A stretch of 64,000 bases of DNA from Pseudolabrys sp. Root1462 (GCF_001426945.1 NZ_LMFS01000001.1:895757-959756); one strand, 5' to 3'. Positions 45,366 to 54,603 are shown, counted from the first letter of the stretch. Notes: generated from the letters alone by a model not told the origin. Made by a program: numbers and translations.

Positions 45366-46283
45366 ATGGTCCGGAATCTGATAGGCCTCGGTGTCGCGGC
45401 CGGCGTCATTGCGATTGCGGCCTTCTGGTTTTTCACCGCGCCGAAGGTCGAGCCGGCCGCCGAATTCGCGACGGCACACAAGGCCGATCTCGTCAACGGC
45501 AAGACCATGTTCGATATCGGTGGCTGCGTGTCGTGCCACGCCAAGGGCAGGGATGACCGCACGCATCTCGGAGGCGGAGAGCCGCTCACGTCGCCGTTCG
45601 GTACGTTCTTCCCGCCGAACATCTCGTCCGATCCGAACGACGGCATTGGCCGCTGGACCGAGGCGCAGTTCGTCACCGCGATGCGTGACGGGACCTCTCC
45701 TTCGGGAGAGCACCTCTACCCGGCATTTCCGTATCCGTCGTATCGCCGCGTGACGACGGCGGACCTGCGCGATCTCTTCGCCTATCTGAAAACGCTGCCG
45801 CCGGTTCAGGGGCGCGCACCGGACCACAACCTGCCGTTCCCGTTCAATATCCGGCGCCTCGTCGGCGGCTGGAAGCTCCTGTTCCTCAACGCTACGCCGT
45901 TCACGCCGGACCCGGGAAGGAGCGCCCAATGGAACCGTGGCGCCTATCTCGTCAACGGACCCGGCCACTGCGCCGAATGCCACACAGCGCGTAACGCCTT
46001 AGGCGGCCTGTTGGACGGCGAGCGCTTCGCCGGCGGTCCCGACCCGGAAGGCAAAGGCTGGGTACCCAACATCACGCAGAAAGGCATCGGGTCGTGGTCG
46101 GAGAAGGATGTCGCCGATTTCCTGCAGTCCGGCATGACGCCGGAATTCGACTCGGCCGGCGGCGGCATGGCAGCTGTAATCCGCAACACCGCCCAGCTCA
46201 CGGACGCGGATCGGCAGGCGATGGCGGTTTACATCAAATCGCTGCCGCCGATTGACGGGCCCGTCAGACCGGCGAAAAAATAG
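45366..46283 (+). CDS. Membrane-anchored dihaem cytochrome c
   Basis: A 305-residue protein with an N-terminal hydrophobic anchor or signal ('LIGLGVAAGVIAIAAFWFF') and two class I cytochrome c domains. Their haem motifs are 'CVSCH' and 'CAECH', and probable axial methionines lie in later segments. The layout matches the electron-accepting cytochrome subunits of alcohol, gluconate and aldehyde dehydrogenases, and of some molybdenum hydroxylases. ATG 45366 has GGAGAA about 8 bases upstream; the open frame extends back to 45207 without a Shine-Dalgarno. Confidence 0.9.
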   Translation: MVRNLIGLGVAAGVIAIAAFWFFTAPKVEPAAEFATAHKADLVNGKTMFDIGGCVSCHAKGRDDRTHLGGGEPLTSPFGTFFPPNISSDPNDGIGRWTEAQFVTAMRDGTSPSGEHLYPAFPYPSYRRVTTADLRDLFAYLKTLPPVQGRAPDHNLPFPFNIRRLVGGWKLLFLNATPFTPDPGRSAQWNRGAYLVNGPGHCAECHTARNALGGLLDGERFAGGPDPEGKGWVPNITQKGIGSWSEKDVADFLQSGMTPEFDSAGGGMAAVIRNTAQLTDADRQAMAVYIKSLPPIDGPVRPAKK

Positions 46284-46352
46284 TGCGCGGTCGCGCCCGG
46301 CGCCGGAAAAGCCGGGACAAGCAAGGCGCGGAGGTCTATTCAGGAGGGGTCC

Positions 46353-47300
46353 ATGCATGCCCCGCCGACCAATCTCCTGAAAGCCATCGCCTTCAAATTG
46401 ATTTCCGCGCTGATGTTCGCGGCAATGTCGGCGCTGGTGCGGCATTTGAGTGACGTGGCGCCCGTCGGCCAGATCGTGTTTTTCCGCTCGGCCTGCGCCA
46501 TTCCTCCGGTCCTGCTGATTTACGCCTTTCGCGGTGAACTGCTGACCGCTGTCCGCACAAATCGCTTCTTCGGCCATCTCGGCCGCGGCACTGTGAGCGT
46601 CTGCGGCATGTTCTCGAACTTCGCCGCGCTGGCGCGGCTGCCGCTGGCCGATGCGACCGCCATTCAGTTCTGTTCGCCGCTGATCACGGTCGGCCTCGCT
46701 GCCATCGTCCTCAAGGAGCGCGTCCGCGTCTTTCGCTGGACCGCAGTCGGGATTGGCTTTGTCGGCGTCATCGTCATGCTGATCCCGAATTTCGACCCCA
46801 AACACTACACCGCCGCGGGCGTCGGCACGGCGGCGGCGGTCGGATCGGTGCTGTCGATCATCTCGGCTTTCTGCAACGCGGGTGCGGTGGTCCAGACCCG
46901 TCGGCTGACGCAAAGCGAATCGACTTCGTCGATTGTGTTCTACTTTTCGCTGTCCTGTGCGCTCGTCGGCGCGGCAACGCTGCCTTTCGCCTGGTACACG
47001 CCGACCGCTTCCGAGCTGATGGGCCTGATCGCGATGGGGATCCTGGGCGGCGTTGCCCATATTTTCCTGACCGAGAGCTATCGCTACGCCACGGCGTCGG
47101 TCATCGCGCCATTCGACTACACGTCGCTGCTGTGGGCTCTCGCCATCGGCTACTGGTTCTTCGGCGAACTGCCGAGCGGCCTGGTCTATGTCGGCGCCTC
47201 GATCGTCGCCGCCGCGGGGCTGGTCGTCATCTGGCGCGAACGGCAGCTCGGCATCGCCCGGGCCCGCGAGGCGGAAGGGCCGCGCCGTCCTGAAATCTAG
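46353..47300 (+). CDS. EamA/DMT-family transporter
   Basis: A 315-residue inner-membrane protein with ten predicted helices in two EamA repeats. The first repeat includes 'VGQIVFFRSACAIPPVLLIY' and 'LADATAIQFCSPLITVGLAA'. The second includes 'VIAPFDYTSLLWALAIGYWF'. Members export amino acids and other metabolites; the substrate here is unknown. Its stop codon shares CTAG with the stop of the convergent Lrp/AsnC-domain gene. Confidence 0.9.
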   Translation: MHAPPTNLLKAIAFKLISALMFAAMSALVRHLSDVAPVGQIVFFRSACAIPPVLLIYAFRGELLTAVRTNRFFGHLGRGTVSVCGMFSNFAALARLPLADATAIQFCSPLITVGLAAIVLKERVRVFRWTAVGIGFVGVIVMLIPNFDPKHYTAAGVGTAAAVGSVLSIISAFCNAGAVVQTRRLTQSESTSSIVFYFSLSCALVGAATLPFAWYTPTASELMGLIAMGILGGVAHIFLTESYRYATASVIAPFDYTSLLWALAIGYWFFGELPSGLVYVGASIVAAAGLVVIWRERQLGIARAREAEGPRRPEI

Positions 47301-47539
47301 GCCGTAAAGGCCTTGAAGGTGATGATCGTGTAGGTGTCCTTGATTCCGGGGATGCAGTGCACCTTTTCGTTCACGAAGTGCCCGATATCGGTCGCGCTAT
47401 CGACGTAGAATTTCACCAGCAGGTCATAGTCGCCGGCCGTCGAATAGATTTCCGAGGCGATCTCGGCTTCAGCCAGTTCGTTGGCCACTTGATAGGCCTT
47501 GCCGAGTTCGCATTTGATCTGGATGAAAAACGGGGTCAT
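47297..47539 (-). CDS. Stand-alone Lrp/AsnC ligand-binding (RAM) domain protein
   Basis: An 80-residue protein consisting only of the alpha/beta RAM domain of Lrp/AsnC regulators. 'FFIQIKCELGKAYQVANELA' is the first strand and helix; 'GDYDLLVKFYVDS' and 'CIPGIKDTYTIITF' close the fold. It has no DNA-binding helix-turn-helix. Such proteins form oligomers and bind small ligands, often amino acids. The start at ATG 47539 follows GGAGAGAG; the longer frame to 47584 is Cys/Arg-rich and unlikely. Confidence 0.88.
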   Translation of the reverse strand: MTPFFIQIKCELGKAYQVANELAEAEIASEIYSTAGDYDLLVKFYVDSATDIGHFVNEKVHCIPGIKDTYTIITFKAFTA

Positions 47540-47689
47540 CGGGGGCTCTCTCCGGCCGGCGTGGCGTCGGCCGCAACACAGCAAAATCGCGTTAGCCTGG
47601 CAAGGCGCGGATTCACTGGAAATTCCGGCGCGGGGCAGGGCTGCGCTTGCCTTGGCCGGCGGCGCGGACTAGGTAGGATTGACGCAATC

Positions 47690-47778
47690 TCGTGGGGTGT
47701 CCGGCGCTGGCCGGACTGAGAGGTCGACGCTTCGGCCAACCCAACGAACCTGATCCGGGTCATGCCGGCGGAGGGATG
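47690..47778 (+). promoter_or_regulatory. TPP riboswitch (THI element)
   Basis: The conserved parts of the thiamine pyrophosphate aptamer occur in order: GGGGTG near 47693, CTGAGAGG at 47716-47723, AACCTGATCCGGGTCATGCC from about 47747, and GGCGGAGGGA at 47767-47776. GGAGGGA (47770-47776) is also the Shine-Dalgarno of thiM, 6 bases before ATG 47783. Ligand binding should therefore hide the ribosome-binding site and switch off translation. Confidence 0.95.
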
Positions 47779-47782
47779 AGAG

Positions 47783-48607
47783 ATGCAGGAACCGACAGCC
47801 CCATTGCGCCAGGATGGCCAATCGCGGCAAATTGCATCGGCCGCCGACCTCACGGTAGCGGCCGACGGCGTGCTGGGCCGGCTGCGTGAGAAAGCGCCGC
47901 GCGTTCACTGCATCACCAATTCGGTCGCGCAGAACTTCACCGCCAACGTGCTGCTCGCGCTTGGCGCCATCCCGTCGATGACCTTGTCTCCGGTGGAGAT
48001 CGGTTCCTTCGTCAAACGCAGCGACGCGCTGCTCGTCAATCTCGGGACGTTCGGGACCGAGCGGCGCGAGGCGACCTCGATCGCCGTCAACGCTGCTGTT
48101 CAGGGCGATTTGCCCTGGGTGCTCGATCCGGTGTTCGTCGATCGCGCGCCGCCGCGGGCGAGTTATGCGCGTGACTTGTTATTCCTTCACCCGACGGCGA
48201 TGCGGCTCAATGCGCAGGAGTTCGCCGCGCTCGCCGAAACCGAAACCTCCGAGGAGGCGGTCGCCGCGTTCGCGCGCGAGCATCGCGTAACGGTCGGTCT
48301 GTCGGGTGCGAAGGATCTCATCGCCGACGGCTCGCGTGCGGTCACGCTCGCCAACGGCGACCCGCTGATGGCCAAAGTGACGGCGATGGGCTGCGCGGCG
48401 TCCGCCATGGTCGGCGCCTGCCTGGCGGTCGAGCGCGATGCGCTGATCGCGACATCGTCGGCGCTGCTGATCGCCGGCGTCGCGGGCGAGATTGCGGCGG
48501 AGACCGCGCAGGGCCCGGGCAGCTTCGCCGTCGGCATCCTCGACGCGCTGCACAGCATCGACGGCGCCGCGCTCGCGGCGCGCGCCCGCATCACCTGGAA
48601 TGGATGA
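47783..48607 (+). CDS. thiM: Hydroxyethylthiazole kinase
   Basis: A 274-residue ribokinase-like enzyme that phosphorylates 4-methyl-5-(2-hydroxyethyl)thiazole for thiamin salvage. 'VHCITNSVAQNFTANVLLAL' is the ThiM N-terminal signature, 'DPVFVDRAPPRA' the ATP/Mg region, and 'KVTAMGCAASAMVGACLAV' the anion-hole region with the conserved cysteine. The first 35 residues are an extension compared with most ThiM proteins. It is the first gene after the TPP riboswitch; thiE follows 6 bp later. Confidence 0.95.
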   Translation: MQEPTAPLRQDGQSRQIASAADLTVAADGVLGRLREKAPRVHCITNSVAQNFTANVLLALGAIPSMTLSPVEIGSFVKRSDALLVNLGTFGTERREATSIAVNAAVQGDLPWVLDPVFVDRAPPRASYARDLLFLHPTAMRLNAQEFAALAETETSEEAVAAFAREHRVTVGLSGAKDLIADGSRAVTLANGDPLMAKVTAMGCAASAMVGACLAVERDALIATSSALLIAGVAGEIAAETAQGPGSFAVGILDALHSIDGAALAARARITWNG

Positions 48608-48613
48608 CATTTG

Positions 48614-49269
48614 ATGACGCTCGATCTTCGTCTTTATGCGCTTGCCGATCCGGCGGTTGCCGGAGGACGCTCCTTGCCGGCACTCGCGGCGTTGATCGCG
48701 GACAGCGTGACGCTGGTTCAGTTGCGCGACAAGCACGGCTCGACGCGCGTCATGATCGAAGAGGCGCGCGACATCGCTTCGGTTCTCAAGCCGCGGGGCA
48801 CGCCGCTCCTGATCAACGACCGCGTCGATGTTGCGCTCGCCGCCAAGGCTGACGGCGTGCATGTCGGCTGGGACGATATCGAGCCGGCGGACGCGCGCCG
48901 GTTGCTTGGGCCCGATGCCATCATCGGTCTCAGCATCAAGTCGATGAAGGAGGCCGCCGCCGCGCCGCTCGATCTTCTCAATTACGTTGCGATTGGCGGC
49001 GTCTACGCAACAAGTTCGAAGGACAACATCGCGGCGCCGATCGGCCCCGGCGGCCTGCGCGAGATCGCCGCCGCCATTCGCGCGCGCAAACCCGGGATGC
49101 CGATTTGTGCCATTTCTGGCATCGATGCCAGCAATGCCAGCGAAGTCGTCGAAGCCGGTGCCGATGGCGTCGCGGTGATCTCGGCGCTGTCGATGGCAAA
49201 AGATCCGGCCGTCGCAGGAAAAGAGTTGCGAAACGTCGTCGATCTTGCGTTGGCAAAGCGGGGCTCCGC

Positions 49270-49273
<4 letters not shown>
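48614..49273 (+). CDS. thiE: Thiamine-phosphate synthase
   Basis: A 219-residue TIM-barrel enzyme joining HMP-pyrophosphate and thiazole phosphate. 'LVQLRDKHGSTR' binds the pyrophosphate, 'LLINDRVDVALAAKADGVHV' is the central signature, and 'AIGGVYATSSK' and 'AISGID' follow. The usual T-K/P residues in 'GPVFATSTK' appear here as 'GGVYATSSK'. ATG 48614 is taken; TTG 48611 is just upstream. It ends in an ATGA overlap with thiD. Confidence 0.93.
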
Positions 49274-50075
<802 letters not shown>

Positions 50076-50079
<4 letters not shown>

Positions 50080-51149
50080 CGACACGCCGCCATTTCGCTT
50101 TCGGCGCCGGCCTTGCCGCCACTGCGGCGCTCGCCGCGCCGAGCATCGCGCGGGCGCAGACTGTGAAGTGGCGCATGGTGACGTCGTGGCCGAAGCGCTT
50201 GCCGGGCCCCGGTATGTCGGCCGAGCGCGTCGCCGAGCGCATCCGCGCGCTGTCGAACGGCCGCCTCGACATCTCGGTGATGGCGGGGGGGGAGATCGTG
50301 CCCGCCTTCGGCGTGCTCGAGGCCGTCGGCGGCGGCGTCGCCGAGATGGGCCACACCGCCTCGTTCTACTGGCAGGGCAAGATGGCGGCCGCGGTGTTCT
50401 TCACCACCGTGCCGTTCGGCCTGACGCCGGCCGAGCACGTCGCCTGGGTCGAGGCCGGCGGCGGCCAGGCGCTGTGGGACGATCTCTACAAGCCGTTCGG
50501 CGTCAAGCCGTTCATGGGCGGCAACACCGGCGTCTGCATGGGCGGCTGGTTTCGCCGCGAGGTGAAGAGTTTGGCCGAACTGCGCGGCCTCAAGCTGCGC
50601 TCGCTCGGCCTCGGCGGCGAGGTCTACCGCCGTCTCGGCGCCACGCCGCAGACCACGCCGCCGGCCGAGATCCTGACCTCGCTGCAATCCGGCGTCATCG
50701 ACGGCGCCGAATTCGTCGGCCCCGGCACCGACATCGCGCTCGGCCTCTACCGCGTCGCGCCGTTCTACTACTACCCCGGCTTCAACAAGCCGAACGGCAC
50801 CGGCGAGGCCATCGTGTCGCTGAAGGCCTGGGAGGCGCTGGCGCCCGACCTCAAGGCCATCGTCGCCCATGCCTGCGCAGCGGAAGCCAACTACGCGCTG
50901 GCCGAGATGGAGCGGCTCAACGCCGAGGCGCTGGCGGTGATGATCAAGGACCACAACGTCAAGCTGACGGCGTTTCCCGGCGACCTGGTGGCGGCGGCGC
51001 GCACCGAGGCCGACGCCGTGCTCGGCGACATGGCTTCGCGCGATGCGGCGACCGCCAAGGTGCACGAGTCCTACAAGGCCTTCCGCGCCCGCGTATCCGA
51101 CTGGTCGCGGGTGTCGATCGAGGCGGTGCTGCGCGCGCGCATCGGCTGA
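50076..51149 (+). CDS. TRAP transporter substrate-binding protein (DctP family, TakP-like)
   Basis: A 357-residue periplasmic protein. The N-terminus 'TTRRHFAFGAGLAATAALAA' followed by 'PSIARAQ' looks like a twin-arginine signal. The mature part 'VKWRMVTSWPKRLPGPGMSA', 'MGHTASFYWQGK' and 'GVIDGAEFVGPGTDIALGLY' resemble TakP-type 2-oxoacid binders. The membrane subunits DctQ and DctM are not in the window. The start overlaps the thiD stop (ATGA), so translation is coupled to a TPP-controlled operon. A role in thiamine-related uptake is possible but unproven. Confidence 0.9.
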
Positions 51150-51215
51150 AGCGTCTCGCGTCCAACGGCCCGTCCGTGCCGCCGCAGGCCGCGCGCCGTC
51201 GCCGGTTGTAAAATC

Positions 51216-51318
51216 AAAATAAACAACGGGCGCCGATCGGCCGCGCCGAGAGGCGCCGTTGCGGAATAAACAACGCGGCCGGTATCGCCGTGTTTAATCC
51301 GGCAACAAAATAAACAAC
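51216..51318. repeat. Three direct repeats AATAAACAAC
   Basis: AATAAACAAC occurs at 51218-51227, 51265-51274 and 51309-51318. The first and third copies extend to AAAATAAACAAC. The spacings are 47 and 44 bp. They are AT-rich words in GC-rich DNA upstream of the outer-membrane protein gene and may bind a regulator or provide A-tracts. Confidence 0.6.
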
Positions 51319-51330
51319 TCGAATTCTCAT

Positions 51331-51346
51331 TTAACCGGCCCTTAAC
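51331..51346 (+). promoter_or_regulatory. CtrA-type binding site
   Basis: TTAA (51331-51334), a 7-base spacer, then TTAAC (51342-51346) exactly fits the alphaproteobacterial CtrA consensus TTAA-N7-TTAAC. A further TTAAC half-site is at 51366-51370. The site lies 156 bp upstream of the outer-membrane protein ATG, consistent with a promoter followed by a long leader. Confidence 0.6.
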
Positions 51347-51404
51347 CACTCCTGGTCCATCTCTATTAACCATACGCGGCATTCAAGCGCGTATGCGTCT
51401 TTCG

Positions 51405-51421
51405 CCAGCCAGGGGGGCTGG
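51405..51421 (+). other. Leader hairpin of the outer-membrane protein transcript
   Basis: CCAGCC (51405-51410) and GGCTGG (51416-51421) form a perfect 6-bp stem with a 5-base loop in the probable 5' leader. It has no U-tract, so it is more likely a stability element than a terminator. Confidence 0.4.
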
Positions 51422-51501
51422 CCCGCGGCGGCCTCCGGCCGAGGCGGTTGTCCAGGGTTCAGCGCCATGACCTGCCGGTCTGGCACAGATGGAGAATTCA
51501 G

Positions 51502-52173
51502 ATGAAGCGTCTATCGATGACGATGTCGATCGGCCTGTTGGTTGCGGCGATGGCAGCGCCATCGTTTGCCGCCGATCTGCCGCGTCCTTCCTACAAGGCG
51601 CCGATCTACGCGCCGAGCTATTACAACTGGACCGGCTTCTACGCCGGTATCAACGCCGGCTACGGCTTCGGCAAGTCCGACTGGTCGGGCGCGGGCGGCA
51701 CCGGTTCGACCAAGCCGAAGGGCTTCATCGGCGGCGTGCAGCTCGGCTACAACCTGCAGACCGGTTCGTGGGTCTGGGGCCTGGAAGCCGACTTCGACTA
51801 CAGCGCCATGAAGGGTTCGGATTCGGGCGGCACCGGCGTGTGCTCCGGCGCGGGCTGCGAAACCAAGCTGAAGTATTTCGGCACCGGCCGCGGCCGCCTC
51901 GGCTACGCCGGCTGGGACCGCTGGCTGCCTTACGTCACCGGCGGCGTCGCCTACGGCAACATCAAGGCGACCCCGGCGTTCGGCGGCGACTTCTCCAAGG
52001 GCAAGGTCGGCTGGACCGTCGGCGGCGGCGTCGAATACGCCGTGTTCGCCAACTGGACCACCAAGCTCGAATATCTCTACGCCGATCTCGGCAGCATCTC
52101 GGGCGGCACCCCGGGCAACGACGTGACCTTCAAGTCGCACCTCGTTCGCGCCGGTCTCAACTACCGCTTCTGA
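51502..52173 (+). CDS. Small outer-membrane beta-barrel protein (Omp25/31-like)
   Basis: A 223-residue protein of the OmpA-like beta-barrel type common in Rhizobiales. The signal peptide 'LSMTMSIGLLVAAMAAPSFA' ends before 'ADLPRPSYKAP'. The mature barrel opens 'YNWTGFYAGINAGYGFGKSD', and it closes with alternating polar/aromatic strands ending 'RAGLNYRF', the C-terminal aromatic needed for BAM assembly. ATG 51502 has GGAGAA about 5 bases upstream. It is a single-gene transcript with a strong terminator. The CtrA box and direct repeats upstream suggest cell-cycle or envelope-linked control. Confidence 0.92.
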   Translation: MKRLSMTMSIGLLVAAMAAPSFAADLPRPSYKAPIYAPSYYNWTGFYAGINAGYGFGKSDWSGAGGTGSTKPKGFIGGVQLGYNLQTGSWVWGLEADFDYSAMKGSDSGGTGVCSGAGCETKLKYFGTGRGRLGYAGWDRWLPYVTGGVAYGNIKATPAFGGDFSKGKVGWTVGGGVEYAVFANWTTKLEYLYADLGSISGGTPGNDVTFKSHLVRAGLNYRF

Positions 52174-52214
52174 GACCAGCCAAGACCTAGAGCGCAGAAC
52201 GCGCTTCGAATGCG

Positions 52215-52249
52215 AAAAGGGCCGGGGAGAAACCCCGGCCTTTTTTTTG
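52215..52249 (+). terminator. Strong intrinsic terminator after outer-membrane protein gene
   Basis: GGCCGGGG (52220-52227), loop AGAAA and CCCCGGCC (52233-52240) form a perfect 8-bp stem, followed by eight T residues (52241-52248). An A-tract precedes the stem, so it may act in both directions. Confidence 0.92.
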
Positions 52250-52280
52250 TTGGGGCGCAGCAGAGAAGCGCATGTTGCTG

Positions 52281-52396
52281 TCAATGCCGGGCTATGTCCC
52301 GGCAATCCATGAGGCCTGCCCCCACGCAAGTCCGTACGAACATCTATGCGGATGTTCATCATGGATGCCCGGGACAAGCCCGGGCATGACGGCGGG
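52281..52396. repeat. Inverted pair of dispersed palindromic repeats with a central hairpin
   Basis: The left unit has TGCCGGG/CCCGGCA (52285-52304). The right unit has ATGCCCGGG/CCCGGGCAT (52365-52387). Between them is GAACATC/GATGTTC (52338-52357). The outer units are the same repeat family as at 3286-3378, again as an inverted pair. The pair fills much of the 394-bp gap between the outer-membrane protein and the terminase genes; no gene is seen in this gap. Confidence 0.75.
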
Positions 52397-52567
52397 AGAA
52401 GAGCGTCGCACGCGAGCTGCTGATGGACTTGCGGAAAATAGTCCTTGACAGCGTGACGCTGCTCGGCTAGAAAGTGCGCATGCTGGCGGTTCGCGCCCGG
52501 TTGAGCTTTTGGCTCCCGGTCCGGCCGCCTTCGTTTTTTCAAACACATTGCTGAAACGGAGTGTCCC

Positions 52568-53278
52568 ATGACTCGACCGGGTCGTGCCGGCGGACGTGCG
52601 TCCGCCGGCCGCAAACATCCCAAGACGCCAGCGCAGACGCGATCCAGGACGCCATCCAGGACACGGTTCAAGCGCCGTTCGCCTTCGCCGATGGTTTTCA
52701 CCGACGAATTGCTGGCCGACGCCCGGCGCCGCTACGAACAGACGGCGGAGGCCAAGAGCGCCATCGGCGCTGACCTCGGCATTGCGCCCTCAACCTTCAG
52801 CAGTCTTGCCACGCGCCTTGGCTGGACGCGGTTCGCGCCGCCGCCGCGCGGCCTGGATGCGGCGGCACGGCTCACTGCGAAATCGCAGGCCCTGGTCAAG
52901 GCGGCCGCGGCGGCCGAACCCGCCTACGACGACATGCCGATGGACACGGCGGCCCTGGTCGCCTGGCTGCAGCGCGAAATTCAGGCGCAGATCGGCATCG
53001 TCAAGCAGCTTCGCGAACAGGAGCGGGCGGAGCCGCTGACCGACGAGGCCGCCATCCGGCTGGCCCGCATTCTGAGTTCGCTCGCCGATGCCCTGACCAA
53101 ACTCGACCGCCATACCGCAGGCGCCGCATGCGGGCCTGTCGAGCCTGACGATCTTCCGGAGAACATCGATGACATCCGTATCGACCTTGCGCGGCGCATT
53201 GACGCCTTCATTGCAAGCCGCGCCAACGCTGGACTTCCTGATGACGCTGCCGCCGCGGCTGCTGACGGCTTTCAATGA
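52568..53278 (+). CDS. Putative GTA/phage small terminase subunit
   Basis: A 236-residue protein just upstream of a GTA-type large terminase. The N-terminal 40 residues are Arg/Pro/Ser-rich. A helix-turn-helix-like part follows ('EAKSAIGADLGIAPSTFSSL'), then Ala-rich helices and a predicted coiled coil ('IRLARILSSLADALTKLDRH'). This is the layout of small terminases that recognise packaged DNA. ATG 52568 has CGGAG about 7 bases upstream. Its last 110 bp overlap the start of the large subunit in another frame. The assignment rests mainly on position and size. Confidence 0.65.
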   Translation: MTRPGRAGGRASAGRKHPKTPAQTRSRTPSRTRFKRRSPSPMVFTDELLADARRRYEQTAEAKSAIGADLGIAPSTFSSLATRLGWTRFAPPPRGLDAAARLTAKSQALVKAAAAAEPAYDDMPMDTAALVAWLQREIQAQIGIVKQLREQERAEPLTDEAAIRLARILSSLADALTKLDRHTAGAACGPVEPDDLPENIDDIRIDLARRIDAFIASRANAGLPDDAAAAAADGFQ

Positions 53279-54563
53279 CGACTTCATCACCCTTGCTCAC
53301 CTGCATCAGGAGCCGCCGCGCGTTGCCAACAATGGCGGGCCGTGGACGACCTGGCTGATGCTGGGCGGGCGCGGCGCCGGCAAGACGCGTCTCGGCGCCG
53401 AATGGGTGCGCGCGCAGGCGATGGGGGCGCCGCCTTATGCCGAGCAGCGCGCGCTCAACATCGCGCTGGTCGGCGAGACCGCGCATGACGCGCGCGAGGT
53501 GATGATCGAAGGGCCGTCCGGAATCCTGCGTCATTGCCCGCGCAGCGAGCGGCCGTCATGGACCTCGACGCGGCGGCGGCTCGAATGGCCGAATGGCGCG
53601 GTGGCGACCACGTTCTCCGCCGAGGATCCCGAACAATTGCGCGGGCCGCAATTCGACGCCGCCTGGTGCGATGAACTCGCCAAGTGGCGCGCGCCCGACG
53701 AGACTTTCGACAATCTGCAATTCGGTCTTCGGCTCGGCCCGCGGCCGCGCCAGTTGGTCACCACCACGCCGAAGCCGATTGCGCTGATCAAGCGGCTCGT
53801 GATCGATCCGCGCACGGCGGTGACGCGCGCCTCGACCTATGCCAATGCCGCGCATCTGTCGCCGGCCTTCATCGAGGCGGTGATCGGCCGCTATGCCGGC
53901 ACGCGCATCGGCCGGCAGGAGATCGACGGCGAGATCATCGAGGACCGCGCCGACGCGCTGTGGTCGCGCGATATGATCGAAGCCGCGCGCATCGCGGCGG
54001 CGCCGGCGCTGATGCGCGTCGTCATCGGCGTCGATCCGCCGGCTTCGTCGCGGCAAGGTGCGGACGCCTGCGGCATCGTCGCCGCCGGCATCGACGAGGG
54101 CGGCCTAGTTTATGTGCTGGAGGACGCGACGGTGCAGGGCCTTGCGCCTTCGGGCTGGGCCTCGCGCGCGGTGGCGTTGTATCGGCGGCTGGAGGCCGAT
54201 GCGATCGTCGCCGAGGTGAACCAGGGCGGCGACATGGTGCGCGCGGTGCTGCACCAGATCGATCGCGCCGTGCCGGTGAAACAGGTGCACGCGACGCGCG
54301 CCAAGCATGTGCGCGCCGAACCCGTCGCCACGATGTACGAGCAGGGGCGGGTGAAGCATGTCGGCGCCAGCTTTGCCGCGCTCGAAGACGAGATGTGCGA
54401 CTTCGGCGTTGGCGGCCTGTCCGGCGGCGCCTCGCCCGACCGCCTCGACGCGCTGGTGTGGGCGGTGACGGAGCTGACGAAGCGCGCGGAGAGGCCGGGG
54501 CCGCGGATCAGGGCGTTGTGGGATGACCCGCTCGTGCCGCCGTGGACGGGGTTCAGGAGGTAG
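53169..54563 (+). CDS. GTA-type large terminase (DNA-packaging ATPase/nuclease)
   Basis: A 464-residue terminase closely resembling gp2 of Rhodobacter-type gene transfer agents. Walker A is 'LGGRGAGKTRLGAEWVRA', Walker B 'QFDAAWCDELAKW', and the coupling region 'QLVTTTPKP'. The RNase H-like nuclease domain begins 'VIGVDPPASS' and contains 'VAEVNQGGDMV' and 'SPDRLDALVWAV'. The start at ATG 53169 has GGAGA (53158-53162) 6 bases upstream, so a 110-bp overlap with the small-subunit gene is likely real; ATG 53241 is an alternative. Portal, protease and capsid genes do not follow. Confidence 0.9.
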   Translation: MTSVSTLRGALTPSLQAAPTLDFLMTLPPRLLTAFNDDFITLAHLHQEPPRVANNGGPWTTWLMLGGRGAGKTRLGAEWVRAQAMGAPPYAEQRALNIALVGETAHDAREVMIEGPSGILRHCPRSERPSWTSTRRRLEWPNGAVATTFSAEDPEQLRGPQFDAAWCDELAKWRAPDETFDNLQFGLRLGPRPRQLVTTTPKPIALIKRLVIDPRTAVTRASTYANAAHLSPAFIEAVIGRYAGTRIGRQEIDGEIIEDRADALWSRDMIEAARIAAAPALMRVVIGVDPPASSRQGADACGIVAAGIDEGGLVYVLEDATVQGLAPSGWASRAVALYRRLEADAIVAEVNQGGDMVRAVLHQIDRAVPVKQVHATRAKHVRAEPVATMYEQGRVKHVGASFAALEDEMCDFGVGGLSGGASPDRLDALVWAVTELTKRAERPGPRIRALWDDPLVPPWTGFRR

Positions 54564-54603
54564 GGGTAAGGCGGCAGGGCGGCCGCGCCAACCAAAGCCG
54601 GTC

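Noticed and set aside
51331-51370. Origin-of-replication-like cluster (TTAAC words and AT-rich repeats)
   Set aside because: There are no DnaA boxes or adjacent replication genes. The layout fits a promoter with a CtrA site better.
52568-54563. Complete prophage
   Set aside because: Only terminase genes are present. No portal, capsid, tail, lysis or integrase gene was found, and the large terminase is of the GTA type.
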